A program made the position numbers and the translations under genes. Positions 25,041 to 40,213 of a stretch of 64,000 bases of DNA are shown here, in pieces. Below the pieces are notes generated by a model. That model did not search any database and was not told where the DNA came from. It saw only the letters and a program-made list of their open reading frames with translations. The stretch spans positions 8,827,001 to 8,891,000 of the forward strand of contig JAILWY010000010.1 in the NCBI GenBank assembly GCA_022113835.1, written 5' to 3'. This DNA is from Atopsyche davidsoni (lineage: Eukaryota > Arthropoda > Insecta > Trichoptera > Hydrobiosidae). Each line of letters opens with the position of its first letter. The first letter of the stretch is position 1.

Positions 25041-25870
25041 CGCTGCACTGCGGGAGTCGCGCTGGGCGGCGTGGCCGCGGGGGCTCTGCTGGGCCGCTAC
25101 TGCCGGAGAGCGGTCCAGCGCTGCTTCTTAGTCGCTCGGCCAAAAATACGCCGACAGCGCAGGCCGCGGCACGCGCACTTGTAACTATTTATTTAACTCC
25201 GAAGCTGACGCCTAATGTCGCCGTACTGTACCAAATGTCATATGTGAGGAAATTCTTAGTATCCGTCTTTTATGTTTGGTGAGTGAAGCTGTTTCCATTC
25301 CTGTTAGTTAGTTTCCCATTTTTATCAAAAAAGTATTCAGCTTCTTTTTACAATATTTTATTTGAATTTCTAGTTCAGCAAGGGATCACATCTATATTTC
25401 AATGTTAGGTGTAATTTTATTACCAAAATAAAACGTATATCTCTTCATAAGCCTATGGATCTCTACATAATTTTCCTATAGAGCATAATTCCGAATAAAT
25501 ACACCTATCCTTCCCTACATGTATACTTCACAAAAGATAAACTCACAGCGCTTCTCAGCTTAATTCAATAGACTCCATTTAATCAATCTCTTATTCAGAG
25601 GCGAGAGCCTTGTACATTTCAGTGCCCACGGCTTGCTTAATATTCAAGGCACATACTATTTTGTCCAAATATACGCGCTTTCTAAATTAAATGAAAATGT
25701 ATCACTGAAATACGCAAATGATAATGATCTTGCAATTTTAGCTACTGACGCGTCGGCCGCTACGTGATCACAAGAAACAAGGCTACGGTGCAAAGCGACG
25801 CGACGCGACGGCGACGGACGACTCCGCGTCACGTCACATGCGACGCGACGCCAGCTTTTCTTCACGAGAA
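25041..25870 (-). promoter_or_regulatory. 5' leader/promoter region of the RERG-like GTPase
   Basis: Immediately 5' of the start codon. Bases 25041-25190 are CpG-rich and include an in-frame stop at 25128-25130. A second CpG-rich patch at about 25741-25866 carries repeated CGACG units and CRE-like TGACGTGACG (minus strand). Between them the DNA is ordinary AT-rich sequence. The transcription start could lie in either patch; no clear TATA box is seen. A promoter role is inferred from position and composition only. Confidence 0.4.
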
Positions 25871-28800
25871 GACCTTCTAAAATAGTCTCCAGATATCCAT
25901 TTATAATATTTGCATTAAAAGTGGTTAAAAGTGACTTTTTACTTAAAGTTGTTAATAATATTTTAATACGTCCATTGACTTTATGGTTTCCACACAGATA
26001 AGTCGATAAAATATTTTAACACATGAAATAGACATAGCTCTATTTAATTGTATTAAAAATATTCACTCGTAATAGCATGCATGTGTTTCTGTGAGAAAAA
26101 CTGTTGATTGGACCTTTCAAATTTTAAAATTTTTTTTGGTATAAAATTAAATTTAAAACACAATAAAAGAAAATCCGGATTATTTAAACCAAATAATCAA
26201 ATAAAAAACATAGCTTTGAATTTTCAGCACGAGTTCCGGCAAACAAGAAAATTTTAGAACCAGTTTGCGCGAGTCTATTTAAATAATCTTAATCCTATTG
26301 TTATGACTAACAAATTTTATGTTAATTTTACTAATAAAACCGCATACTTAATATGCAATAGGTGAATAAATATATGCTCATCGTGTTTTACTTGCTCGTA
26401 ATGTATATGATTTTTTTTATAATATAATATCAAGAAACTAGTTATAATGTTTGTCATGAACTGAATGTGTAATCAGGTAATATCTTGAAGAAGTAACAAC
26501 TCGAAAATAAATAAATTGTTTTTTTCCCAGTACCTTGATTCATCCAGTTTCTCTAATAAATAAACGTGGAATTGAAATTGTACCATAAAATAATAAGTTT
26601 ATTATTATTCCTTGATAATTTGAGAGCACCTAATTTCAAAGCAAAACACCTAAAAATAAGCAATACACTTTGAAAAATTAGTACAGTCACGCATGAAATA
26701 ATTCCATGGTAAAATTAAATGATATTTATTGCTTTATATTTATTTATTATTATGTGTATTTATAAATACGGTAAAATTGACATAAAAATTTGAAAAAATA
26801 CTAACGTAATTAGTTACATGATTTATTCAGTAAAAACACATTTTATATCCAATGCAAAACTTTTCAATTTTATAATTAATTTACTGTAAATGTTATCTAG
26901 AACTAAGGTTTGGTAAAAATAGATTTATTTCAAGTTAACAATCCACTAATATTTTGTTGACAAAACATGTCATGGTAGTGAAACAGTACTTTTTTGCTAT
27001 ACCTATGAAGCTGTTGCTAAGAAGTCCATTCAATTTCATTTGTAAGAAACAACATTTAATTAAATGCTGCAAAAATTAGTGCGTTTTTCAATTGACAATT
27101 TAAAAAATTCACGAAACCCATTTTAACAAACTAAAAAACGTGTTGAAGTTTGCATAGTTGATAGTTTTAAGTAATGTTACCGGCTCCGTTTGTTTTGTGA
27201 TTTAAGCGGTTCATGCATGTGACACAATTAACTTAATGACTGGATTAAAAGCTTTGTACATAACATGGAATTCAGATAAACGGATTAATATTATGCTCAT
27301 CATGGTAAAATAGTTTGAGTTGTTTATTCTAAATTATATTTTGATTTTACGATCTTTTAAAATGAAAGATATTTTTTTATAAAATGTTAAAATGCAATAA
27401 AGACATTGGAACGAATAAAGGTAGTTGTATGATTTTATTATACTTTTTTGTATTACATCAAATGTATATGGAAATATAGAATCAGATAAAATTATTTTTT
27501 AAAAATGATCATGTGAAAGTTTCTCCATAACCATCCATTCTAGTACTAAACTGTGTCAATTTTATAAGAAAAAAATTTCTGCTACAGCTTATTGATTGAT
27601 TATAATTGTGTTATTGTCGGATACTTTTACGCAGAACAAATATCTACTCTTGCATCATCACCGTGTGACGCGTAGATCTTTGCCAAATCAATATATTATA
27701 GATACTTTCAAGGCTGTATATTACTGATTTTCAGCCTTGTTTCAGATATTTATTATGTGCGTACTTTTGTTACATTTTCTATGATCTTTTAGCCACATTA
27801 AATCATTGCAGGTCTTTTTCTTTACCATTATACAAATAATAAACATTTTCCTATCTTATTATAATTTTCTGCACTATCGTAAAATTAAATATGAAATAAT
27901 TATATTTATTGATGACACGGAGTGGATAATTCATATTTTATATAAGAGTAATGATGAATAAAAAACTTTTTAGAATCATTTAAAAAGGCATAAAAAAATA
28001 TGAAAAAAAATTTTTACCACCAACCAAAGGTAAACCGATGATTTCCACTTTTCGTATAGTTCACCCGAATCCTGATAGAAATAAAAAAGTGACAGATGTG
28101 ACGTCATAAAGTGGAATGGAAGCATTTATCGAGACCTTAGTTGAATTCGAAGCAATAAGCAACTCGTTTCAAAGTAGTTACCGGCCGTGAGAGGTGGTTT
28201 GAGCAATGTTCACGTTTCCAATGCAGCTGACCCGTTTAATAAAATAAGTTCTTACTCAAAAAGCTTATGTAAGAGATACCAATTAGAGAAACAAAGAATA
28301 GATCATGAAAAAATATTTTACGTTTTATCGTGATAGGCGCTTTTATAAAATATGAAATGAGTTCAACCTATCATGATTGTGATCATCCTTTTATTTATCT
28401 GAACTCTTTTTTTGAGAATTTATATATTAAATTATGGTTAATATATAGTTATTACAGAGCTACGGATTTACACAAGATGTAATTACAAATCTTTCATACG
28501 AACGGTATTTGTTTGTTCGCGTATATTTCACAGTGAAGCAAGCCACACGAGGTTATTGGCATTTTATGATTTAAAGTCGAATTTTATTTTTGAAGCTCTG
28601 TTAAAGATAAAATAAAAATTAATTCGTAATTTGTAAATATTCAATTAACAACAGAAATCAAAACTTGTAAGATATTTTGTTATTATTTATTTCATACACT
28701 CAAAGCGTTACATCCACACAAGAAAATCTAAATGTATAAATAAATATTAGAAAATCCTAACAACCTGCCGATACACAACCACGTGCATGCAAATATTTTA

Positions 28801-30561
28801 TAATCACAGTGTAGTTTTATCGAATATCATTTAATTTAACATTTGAAGGAAAGTTTCTAAGTAAACAAAGCTGTAAGTTTTCAATATATATTTTTTATTT
28901 TAATTCAATATTCGATTTATTTCCATTTAAACTTTAAAAAAAAGATTTTTTTGGATTTTAGTTATACACGTGGATAGCACACAGTCTTAATTAAAACCAT
29001 AATATTTATCCACATATACAATTTTGTAATAAGAAGCTTAATTAATAACATTTTGTCATAGTATAAACTGTGTAAAAATGATAAAAATATTGTATTAAAC
29101 GTTTTCATCTCTAATCATCGTTAAGGATGTTGATTTCCAAACCTCTCTCATAGGATTTGGAAAAATGCTCAAGATATTTAGGTTATAAATTACACCATGA
29201 ATAAACAAGAAACGCCATAATTCCAGGCAACGGCGGGTACTTGACCGTGTCCGCTCATTCCACGCGCCTAATATCTGTCTAGCCAGTGCGATTTGTGTGT
29301 GTGACGTATTTATGCTACTGTCAGGGTTGAAGTTTACTTAATGAAAAATCGTAAGCTGTTTATTCTAAGACTCGCATGACATGACTAACTTCGTGTTTGT
29401 TACTCACTTATTTTCAATTAACAGCAAATTTTAAGGAAACACATAACACGTCTATTAATGCCCCTGATTGAACTCTCAACCTTTCTATGTGACAAAGTAT
29501 TAGATTTAGTTACCAACCGGACGTTTTATATATTTTTTTAGTTCTAAGAGCAACAATTTAGCGCAGCCGATGTAAACGGTAGCTGGAGACCTCATTATAT
29601 ATTAATGCGGACACGGTTTACCGGATTGCAATAAAATAAACTACTATTCACGTATAAATGAGGCTCTATTTTATTAAATGATGCTTCCCGAAGCATTAGA
29701 TTCTAGGATAAAAATATATGTTTTATAACTGTCATAGTACCATTAAAACTTTATCTTCAAGTGCCTCTCCTCAGAAGTGGTTGGTGAACATTTCACTGAA
29801 CATATGCTTGTCCTGAGCCAGTTTAGTCTCCCTTATTTGTGACGCGGTCAACACATGGTATTTTAAAGGAGCTCCTATAAAGTCACATTTCAAACGCATC
29901 AATTTAGCACTTTTGTTAAGTGTCCAGGCCTCAACTTCACGAAGAAGAAATGAGACAACATAGCCGATTTCATTTTTATCTTTACAAAATAATCGGATTT
30001 TCTGTTTTGATTTCTTTTTTATCCCTAATACTTAAATACATAACCTTACGATTGTAAAATTAAAAGTATTATTCTTTAAATAGTTAAACAGAGCGCGCTC
30101 TACTCTGTGGATCGCAAGTGCAGGCATCGTATATTTGATGGCTTTGAATGTGTGAGCACTCTGCCTACGCAGTTTGTATCGGTGCACCGAAACCTTGCAT
30201 TCAATGACGTCATTGTGCACTTGTGCAGCACGTCCCGGCCTTCTGAGCTGTGTTTACTGACGTGTTTATCGGACCCCGAGTATATTTACTTTGGGTTAAA
30301 AAGGTACAGAATTTTAACTGCCATCGTTCTTCAAATCTATTGAAATATGCTCAACACTCTGCTTAATCTAATTTAACTACACAGTAATTTGTAATTTTTA
30401 TTAGTAAAACAAAAATATATAGTGTATAATAAAAAAATTATAATTGACACATAAAATTTATTTTAAATTTGGGTTTGTATTTAAACAGCTTTGATTTTTT
30501 TATATTGTAGTTATTTATAAAATGTTCCATTACATAATCTCATTTATGAAGTGTTTATACT

Positions 30562-30590
30562 AATAACATATTTTTTTCAAATATGTTATT
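30562..30590. repeat. Perfect 12-bp stem hairpin, AT-rich
   Basis: AATAACATATTT and AAATATGTTATT flank a 5-base T-rich loop. Function unknown; such structures are fairly common in AT-rich DNA. Confidence 0.6.
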
Positions 30591-33500
30591 TATAGAAAGA
30601 CTTACTTTAAGCCAAAAGTTGTTATGTTGATTTATAATTTTCGTTTTATCTAAAATAATACGAGAACAATATAACAAAATCACTCATGCTTATAAAAGGT
30701 AGGACATATTTATTTTTGAAATAATTTGAAAAATATTATTTGGATAAAAAATATATATTTCATACAATAAGTCACAATCTAGGGGTATATAAATGAAACT
30801 CAAACACAGAGTGTTATATGCCAACATAAAAAAAAACGTTTTCCTATAGCTATAATTAAAAATTAAAAAAATATATTGAAAGGAATATGAAATAACAGTG
30901 TTTTATGAACTAATTCAGTAACTTAAGCTATATTTCATCTCTGATTTTATACGAAATGTAGATAAATATGTATCTATATATAGATAACTTAAGTCATTTT
31001 GAGTCCGTGTTTGCTACATCACGGATTTTCACGAGTAAACTGAAAGTCAATGCCAAGTTTTCTTCTACCGAGCAACTTAACTCTTTTATGAATATTGTAA
31101 CGAATGCACTCAGGTTTTCGATTTGCAGACTAAGAAGTAGGAAAAACATAGTTAAATTTAGAAATTTTATTAGTCCACATGCACAACAGTTATTTTCGAC
31201 AGTAATGTCTTTAAAAAAATCCGCAAACGCGAGCATTTTTTCCATAAAATCGTAAGCTAGAAAGTTCAAGCAATAAATAAGAAAAAGGCAGTATCGAAGA
31301 TTTAGATTTATAAATTTTATATTATTATACCTAAAAATCAGTATTCACTCTTTTTTACCAAAGTAACACATTTTCAAAATAATATATCATATTTCCTTGC
31401 ATTCCCTGAGTCTAATTCATATATTTCTTTAGATGATTTTAGTTAATAATTTATATATATATCGCTAAGTGAAAATAATGTTAATTGATTGAAACGTTAA
31501 CAAAAACCTTTATCCAAATATTTGTTTGTGTTTTTCAACCTTCTATGTGTGCTTTCAAATACTCGCTTGAATGAAAATCCATCGTGAGAATCTAAATACC
31601 CATTTTAACTAAGGGTGGTTTAAAACTCATTTTTAATAATATTCTGATATTTTTTACACCACTGTATTAAAATAATGTTTCAAGATAAAATGGAAAATTA
31701 GCTTCTTTACATAAATAACTTGAGCTTTTAAAGGTTTTTTTTCGATTCAATTACGATAGCATAATTAACTTTTAAATTATCATAATGATTGTTATAATAT
31801 ACTTTTGAGTTTAATATTTCTTAGATATAATATTTATATTAATCTTGTTTCATTCAGTTTTCATTAATCAGTTTTTTAAATATGTATTATAAATAAAATA
31901 TATTAAATGAAGTCCAACTCAGGGTATTTTTTAAATAATGTAATTTGTAGGAGATAATTTTATTTTGTATCAAACAATTAAATAATCGAAAACATTAACA
32001 GCTCTTATAAAATCCAGTAAAAAAATAATTTTGAAAAGTAAAGACTAAGGATTCGAGAAAACTTTGCTTTGAGATTAAGTGCTGAAGGCGTTCACTGGGA
32101 GTTGCTCGGACTATTAAAAAGAGTTTTGCGGGGGCCTCCGTGATTTAGGGTCGAAAACGTAAGTTTTCGAAAATTTATATGTACTCAAATAACATAGAAT
32201 ATCTTCTGTTGGTATATAATATATTGCTGTTATCTAATTTAGCTGTATCTCGAGTATGTATCATTTGGATTGTTTTATTTAATAATTTGTTTTGTTACTA
32301 AACAAAGAATGAGATCCCAAGCAATACATCAGTTTGGAGTTCAACGTCAAAACAGTCCAACTAATGAGACAACTAGTCAATGATTTGATTTTAATTAACT
32401 GTTTGATAAGCATAATTTTTTTTTTCAATATAAGCCCAGCTCAACTGGGTCATGCGAAAGAAATATTAATTTGGGTGCCCTAGTTGTGTGCATGCGTCGC
32501 CGGCTATTCTAGAGAAATCGCGCTTCTCAGTAGCCAGAGCTGAGCCATTAATACAACACTGAAGATTCCATATGCAGTTTTTTGTTCTGATGAGCCACTC
32601 ACAAAGTTAGTTCGGGTATAGTACAGTTCCCCTGAGTACTGATTCTCAATAAGTCGTGTGAAACAATATATGCAACTACAACAAAAATTCAATCAATGTT
32701 TTGTACTTTATTGGTATATGCTACACACATACCCAAACAAATACCAGTGCGTACAGTGAGGACAAGCAATATATGCAAAAGTGGAAGGTAATTAAATTTA
32801 TTTTATGAATCAAGGGTTATTTCATTTGCACTGTTTGCACTGTTGATTTTATTTTTTAAGATACATTGCAAAGCTACAAACCCAAACCACATAAAAATTC
32901 ATATATTGATCGATTGCTTGCTTTCATTGCACACCTCTGAGACACTCACACATGTACTACATACATAAAATATTTAGGCAGTCGATTCACACATGAAATG
33001 ACAAGAAAAAAAATCGGAAAGTTTTTTCACGACACCGGTGGAATCGTTTTTTTCTCGTAGTTAAAAGTTAATTGTAATATAACTATTGCTTACAAAATAA
33101 ACGTGTTCGTGTGAAAAATGCGGACAAATAATAATCGGTAGTCCACACATGCTGCCCATATTGCATTAATACATATTAGTGTATTCCTATATTTTATATC
33201 AAATATAAATAGTTAACCATTTTGTAAAATAATCAATTGTTTCCCACCTTATAGTTGGCCATTATGGGCAGCGCGCCGTGTGATATAGCATTAAAGCCTA
33301 CATGATCTGGGCGCACAGGAGAAATACAGCAATTGATTTATTATTTTTGATATTGCGTTATTGCCTCGTGTTCTCATTCTCCCTGGTTAATGTTTCGGAT
33401 GTTCTTGCAAGTTCTACTCTCAAGTATTTATAAATAAGCGATAATTTGCGGACATGAATCATTCTTTGGTTGCCCTGGCAGTCGCAGCGACATCCAAAGG

Positions 33501-36500
33501 TTTAATAATTCACATTCAATTCTGCCGGCTGCCCAAAATCTGAATACATCATTATACAACCATGTGTTCTAAAACAGGAATTACGGCCAAAGCTACTATA
33601 CTTCCATCATCGTTTAACAGCCCTGTTCTCATACCTCATCGTTAAAAATGGCTGTTTTCATTGGGTGATGCAAAGTGTGCTATGTATGTACTTTTTTATA
33701 TCTACGTTTTAGCTATTTGTGACAAATCTATTTTATGAAAAAGTAAAATACGAAAACTTTCTTGACGAAATATTAGAATAGAGTGATTTCCATTTATTAC
33801 ATGTAACTAATACGTAAATAATGTATTTTTTTCAAATTTATCTAATCAATAAACTTAAATATTATTTTAGGTACATGCTGTTGGTACAATGAATAATAAC
33901 ACGGGTTTCCACATAACTAAATATTTAATATTAAATATAAATGAAGCCTAATATTTTAAAATAAATACCAAATAAAATTAATTTATAATAATAATAGCTA
34001 TTAAGAATTTAATAAAGCGCACATGTTAAAAGTTTTTCTCAAAAATTCGTTGTTGTCATGGCTTCGCTCTTTAAAATTTAAATTCATTTTGTAAACGTAT
34101 GATATCCGATCTCGCCTACAAAACAATACAAATTAAAAAAAATCGATATTAATTGGTTTTTTTTTCTTCATATTTTTATTGAAATAAATACAAATTAATA
34201 ATTTAGATTATTGGCATCGATTAAAAAACTGAATAAGTTTCATTTAAAAACCACTGCAAAAATTATATAATTTAAATTTCAAGCATAAATTTGGATTGTT
34301 TTTATAGAGCCATACCTATTCGGTTAATTGCTCCTTCTTCAGAATCTTTTGAGAGATTTTTAATTTTAATAATTAAATTTGCTAATTGTAGCGAGATTCC
34401 TTGGGGTATTCAGTTATTCTTGTAGAAAGAAAATCCTGCTTCTGAGATAAATTTCCGAGGTGATAAATTACATAGGTATGGAATAAAACTTTTTTCATTT
34501 TCGTCTTTACCGAGAAGTTTATTATATTATTAGAATTAAAGGTAGACGAATGTCTAAATGTAGATTTATTTTAAAATGTTACAAATGAAATCGAGTGAAA
34601 ATGCTCAGTTCAAAACTACGCAGTTAAATATTTTTGTTTTCATATTCTAAACATACAAACAGAGTTAAATAACTTTGAATGGTAACCCTTTTACAACTGT
34701 TTTCAGAGTAAACATATTTTTTACAAGTTAAAATAGAGTACAAATAATGACCTAGCAAACTTCTTGCAAATGCCACAATAAGGAACGACGAATTTCCATG
34801 TAAATGAGCGTCTAAGGAACAAATGAATGCATTGTGCCTGCTTTGGTACAGCACTAGTTGTGGGGAGACTAGAAGCCACACAGCGAGAGTATTGTGCGAT
34901 TATAAACTAAAACTTGCCCATGGCATCTAGGGCGAGGGCAGTTTAACAATTACGGAAGTTAAGTACATTAGGTACTGCGCTGAATAGTTACACACTAGAA
35001 AAAAAATTTAGAGAGTTTACGTATTAGGTTGGTGTTTTGATTTTACCTTCAATTTATCATTAATGTTTTTAATATACAAGAAAATTATATTTAACACGAA
35101 CGTTGGTTTTTTTTACATACATTTAAAAAAAAAACCTTCTAATATTTTCAATGAATCTCTATCTCATATGCTTTATAAATTCTTGTTGATCCGATGTTAA
35201 TCATAGTTTTTAAATTAAAAATAGGTGGATATTTGCTACAATGGTGTTCCTTAAAGGGTCAAGTGAAGCAGCCACGGAACCATCAATGGCCGCAGCCACG
35301 AAACTAGGCAAAGTTACAAAGTTTGGTGATTTTCAAGCTAGGTGAAATCAGTATAGCTTACTGGGAAGTGGATTTCGCTATCCAAACACAAGCAATTAAT
35401 GTTCCACGTGGTCCTTACGTGAAATTGTTATTTTTTAATCTATGGTGCTACCGAAAGGAAATTAAGAACTATTATATTTTAAAAGCACCTTGTTTCAAAT
35501 TCATAAATAATTTATTTGACTAAAACATATCTTGCCTGTGCACCGAATGCTCGTGCATATGAATTTTTGACAAATGTTTGATAAACTATTATAAATTTTG
35601 AAATTACAGTTTAAATTTTCAGACATAAAGGAGGTATCTTGTGTAAAATGAGACAGTTGAAATATTTCAGGCCCATAGAACTCACTGATTTGTATTGAAG
35701 AATAAGGTGATTAAAAATAAGCTTTCATGTATGTATTTTTTATTAAGTTTTGATAGTTTTTAAAAACAGCATAAGGCTCGATTTTTATTCAACTCCAAGC
35801 CGACTTATAAAGATTGATTTTAATTTATTCACATCCAGATTAAGAATTTCTATACCCGTAATATTTTTTTCCACGATGTGTATTTTGTATGGCAACATCC
35901 ATTAGCCGCGTGCGTTTATCATCGTTCTATTCATTTTTTGCTCTTTTTCGTCACAGATCCTTTAGCTAAGTCAGCCTCCATGACAGATTTTGACGGATGC
36001 ACGGCCATTTTGAATGTGTACTTGTGTGCCAGATCTGCTTTTGATAAAACCAAGAGATACAAAAAATTAGGTCAGGATTGTCGTCATGTCGTATGTTAAA
36101 AAAGATGTGTCGATTGTACTTCATCTAATGAGCAGAATTTATTTGTTTTACGATACGAATGTGTTTTTTTTAAATATTGAATTTTAGCTACTACAAAAGA
36201 AAATTCCAATTTAGAGCAGAGATTACATTTTCATGTAATTTTTACTGAATGATTAAATACTACTCCTTTCTCCGTTGAAACAATGATAGTTCTTTAAAAA
36301 CTCACGTAACTTCTGACCCTGAAAAAATGCTTTAAATGCAATATATCCCGTGAAATAAGTTTTGTAATAGCTTGCCTGTTTTTAATTTTTAGTCATTATG
36401 TCAAAATCATGCAGCTTAAGATCAACAACTGACTGGCGGGATTAGCAGCTATGAACGACAATTCAAAAATAAAACCGAATAACTTCTTTCGTTTCAGTTA

Positions 36501-36979
36501 TCTCAAAAATTGGTTTTGATTCCGGTATAGATGGGTTGATTTTGTTTAAAAATATTTAATTTCGAATTATAAAAAAATAGACGTAGCATTTTACTTTAAA
36601 AATACCACTGAAATACAATTATCATAAAAATTGCAGTTTAAATTTTTGATTATTTGCCAATAACTCCAAAGAGAATGTCATTTTACATATATATGTATAT
36701 AAATATTTATAGATATGAAAATAAATTTATATATATATATATATAAATAATATATGTTTGTTTGTACACATAACACCATCTAGCGGCAAATTTTAAAGTC
36801 AACCCAAGAAAAGGCGCTTTCAGCAACTTAGGCAGTATTTTTATCGCCAGATGTGCGACGCGCCTTGTTTTAGATATTCAAATAATTACATGCTTTAAAA
36901 TATATTAATAGATGACGTTACATTCATGATTTCACGTAAAATGTGCTATTCGGATTAATGCATAATTTTACACTGTATA

Positions 36980-36996
36980 TAAACACACACACAAAC

Positions 36997-37028
<32 letters not shown>

Positions 37029-37030
37029 GT
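36980..37030. repeat. Compound (CA)n/(CATA)n/(TA)n microsatellite
   Basis: A run of ACAC units, then ACATACATACATA, then about ten TA units. A separate (TA) run lies at 36728-36746. Confidence 0.85.
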
Positions 37031-39742
37031 ATACACTTATATATGATACGTTCTTTGATCAAAAAAATATTACGACACCATACTTTCAATGAAGCCTCAT
37101 TATCATATACTAATTCCTAATATCTATTGATTTCTAATTGATTTTTGTACCTTTCATTTACCATGGTCTAGATTCTAGATTGTTATAGATTGTTGTGTAT
37201 TCATGATTCAACATCGGCATTGACCCAATAGTGGATACGAAGATAATTATTAATCCGAAACAAAAGGTTTTTCATATTAAATGAAAACTATTTTTTTGTG
37301 AACTCAATATGGCAAGCACAAAAAACTTTTCTCGCAGTATCACTCACATTCGATCGAAGGTTAAACAAGTTGTAATTTATCTTATTCGATCATTCCATAT
37401 AACTTTTAAACCTTAAGAGCACTTAAATTTAATAATTACCTGATATAATCGTTTGGTTAAAGTATAGGTAAACATTTTATAAAAAAAATCTTGTTTGGTA
37501 AAATATCAGTAATTAAATTAATCAAAATGTAAAAGTACGCACATATATTGTTACATCTTGAATAAGAGTCTTGCTTACGGATTTTTGGACTTATTTGTAG
37601 ATTTTAGGAGTTTTAGCAATTGAAAAATGTCATGAGAAAATATTGGTTTGAATTTGTATTTTCCACGGTATAAGCCCGTTTTTTACCAATGCTTGAGTTT
37701 TTGTTAAACATATCATTTAATTTTGATAGTTAAGCTTAATTTTCATCAAATTTTTTTGTTATTGGTACTTATGAAACAAAACCAAAACTCTCATATTTTT
37801 ATGAAATTGAGGAAAACCTGTTTACTGGTATTTTTGGTTTGTCTTTTTTAATAAAGGACAAAATTATTGAAAATAAGTTATTTGACGATATAAACGTTTT
37901 TAAATTTAATAAATAAATATAGTCACCTAAATTTTTACTGAATCTTTAAAACGAAGTTATATTATTTTAATTTCAATAATTCTTAGAACTCATGATACAG
38001 TCACACCTTTTAGGGGAAAACCTTGATTTGACGACCTCGTGTTTTAATTAAGTCAATTAATAATTCAATTTTATCATTACTAGAGGATACACGATTCTAT
38101 CTAGGCTTGCATATAACATTTTTCATTTTGATTATTCACTTAGATAAATACATACAGGTAGTACTAAATCGGAAGTTAGGTTTGTTTGTGAATAAAAAAA
38201 ATTAAAATAAATGAAAAGTTGGAATAAATATTTATTTTACGTAACTACGTTAAATTTTCAGATTTATAAAATAAACATAAATGTCCATGAAGCTAATCAA
38301 GTGCTTTTTTTTTTATCCAATCGTTTTGCAGAATAAAAATTATAAAGAAGGCATTAGGAAATATATGCTGAACAATAAGCGAATCATTTTAATTATACAT
38401 TATCTGTTTTGTTTTAAATGTTTTAATACAATTTAAATATTTTTGACCAACAAAAAATCAATTTTATTTATATAAGGTTTCGCACAACATGATTTAGAAA
38501 TATGGTTATTATAACATTTACGTTGAAGGCTTGTTAAAGTTACATAAAAATAATCATCTTATTTTTTAACTAAACTTACAAAAATATGTATTCAGTCGAT
38601 ATATTTGCCGATTAAAGACGACGCGCTGTCATGGGATGATATTCGCTTTGAATGCGCTGCGGCAAAGCTTGCGAGAACATTTAAATAAAAGAAACAATTG
38701 CTTGAAATCATATAAGAAACTACTTTTATTAGTTTTTATCATACTTTTTCATAAGAAAAACTATAGCTTCAGAGCAATTTAAAATTAATTTGTTTTTAAT
38801 TTATCAAAACAATGAAAATAAGAGCAACCTTCTCAAATGCATGTCATTGGAAAAAAAAACATGATGCTAATAGTATTTCGGCAAGCAATCAAAACGTAAA
38901 ATTTCCGCACTTTGGTGCAAGGACTACCGCACGCAAAACTTTGTAGCGACACATATTTTCTCAAAAAGCTATCTCATCTTGTGATGAGTTTTCGTGTTTC
39001 TTACAGTAAATTTAATCTTGTAAAAGAGAATAATGTAATTGTATGTACAGAACAAAAAATGTTCTTATTACTAATTCGACATAAAATTATAAAATCATTC
39101 TGTAAATTTTCTTGATATAATTTATCACTTGAGCAGTATCATTGAAGCTGAGAATAGTACTGAAACACTACTAAAAGTTACTAAAGCATTTAATATAACT
39201 GAAATACTAAATCTTCAACTACTTAAATTTAAGTCCCGCATTAACTTTGCATTCAATTACTTCAAAAATGAACGCGACAAATGGTGCTCTAAAAACGTGT
39301 AAAAAGTATTCGTTAAATCACTTGCGCTACGTTGTTTCATATTCAACATCAGGCAACGCATAAAATTTGCAATTTATTTAAATGAAGTAAGTGCAAATAT
39401 AAATCATTTAGTATTAACTACTGCGGATAAACTTACCCAATGCAACATAACTTTCAGTTTATAATTGTGAATTTTTCATTTAACCATTTCATTTCGCTAG
39501 GAAAAACGCAGATTTGCTAATTAGTTTTTGTATAAGATTGATTGATTTCATTGCTGCATTTGTGCGTAACAAGTTTTATGCACACACGGTGAGACACGGC
39601 AACAAAACTTAAAATCATAGAAATGTATGTCATTGTTACACAAGTGTACAACAAAAATATATCCCAAAAAAAAAAAAAAAAACAAAACAATGCAAACGAA
39701 GAGGGATAAACAATAAAACGAGGTTGATATTTTTAATTTCAG

Positions 39743-39748
39743 TTTATT
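39743..39748 (-). terminator. Candidate poly(A) signal AATAAA of TH
   Basis: Minus-strand AATAAA, the first in the region downstream of the TGA, followed by a T-rich stretch consistent with a downstream element. Confidence 0.6.
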
Positions 39749-39789
39749 CACATAACACACGTGTCTACAGTCATACATAAACAGCGTGA

Positions 39790-39816
39790 GCAGGTCATGC
39801 AGGTCATGCAGGTCAT
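39790..39816. repeat. Three exact tandem copies of GCAGGTCAT
   Basis: A 9-base unit repeated three times without change within the TH 3' UTR. On the plus strand it gives a QVM repeat in a chance frame. Confidence 0.9.
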
Positions 39817-40081
39817 GAACAGATGCAGTGGGCGCCAGGCCGGCCGGGCCGCGCGGGCAAACGCGGCCGGGCGCGCCGCGGCGTCCTCCAGATCACGACA
39901 GCCAATAATTTACCTTGAGATCTTTAATCTAGCGCATTCGCTCATCACTCATGCACAGCGGTCTCGGATGGCCGCATCCGATGCTAGTTTTACACATTTT
40001 TCTAATACTTTCAAAATAATACGATCTGACTATTTAACCACAGATTATTTGATAGCGAATAGCAAAGCTAAATAAACGGCC

Positions 40082-40101
40082 GAGCGGCGTAAGCGCCGCT
40101 C
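40082..40101. repeat. 8-bp GC hairpin in TH 3' UTR
   Basis: GAGCGGCG, TAAG loop, CGCCGCTC: a perfect stem that would fold in the transcript (minus strand) as well as in DNA. It is surrounded by AT-rich sequence. Confidence 0.75.
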
Positions 40102-40213
40102 CCCACACACAGCGCAGCTTCGAAAGGAATATAAATATTTCATTTGTTAGTAATTATGAATCGATGACGTACAATAGATAGATGAATACTTTATACAATG
40201 AGACGTGCGACAG

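Larger units (their letters stand above)
25871..39715. other. Intergenic region between tyrosine hydroxylase and the GTPase gene
   Basis: About 13.8 kb of AT-rich DNA with only short, chance-like open frames. GC-richer stretches without coding potential lie near 28120-28230, 29220-29320, 30090-30290 and 33240-33560; the last is the longest and the best candidate for a regulatory element. Also present: a hairpin at 30562-30590, (TA)/(CA) microsatellites at 36728-36746 and 36980-37030, and an A-run at 39666-39682. No gene, tRNA or rRNA is supported. Confidence 0.6.

Noticed and set aside
24939..25184. 81-codon plus-strand frame
   Set aside because: Antisense shadow of the P-loop exon and its CpG-rich leader.
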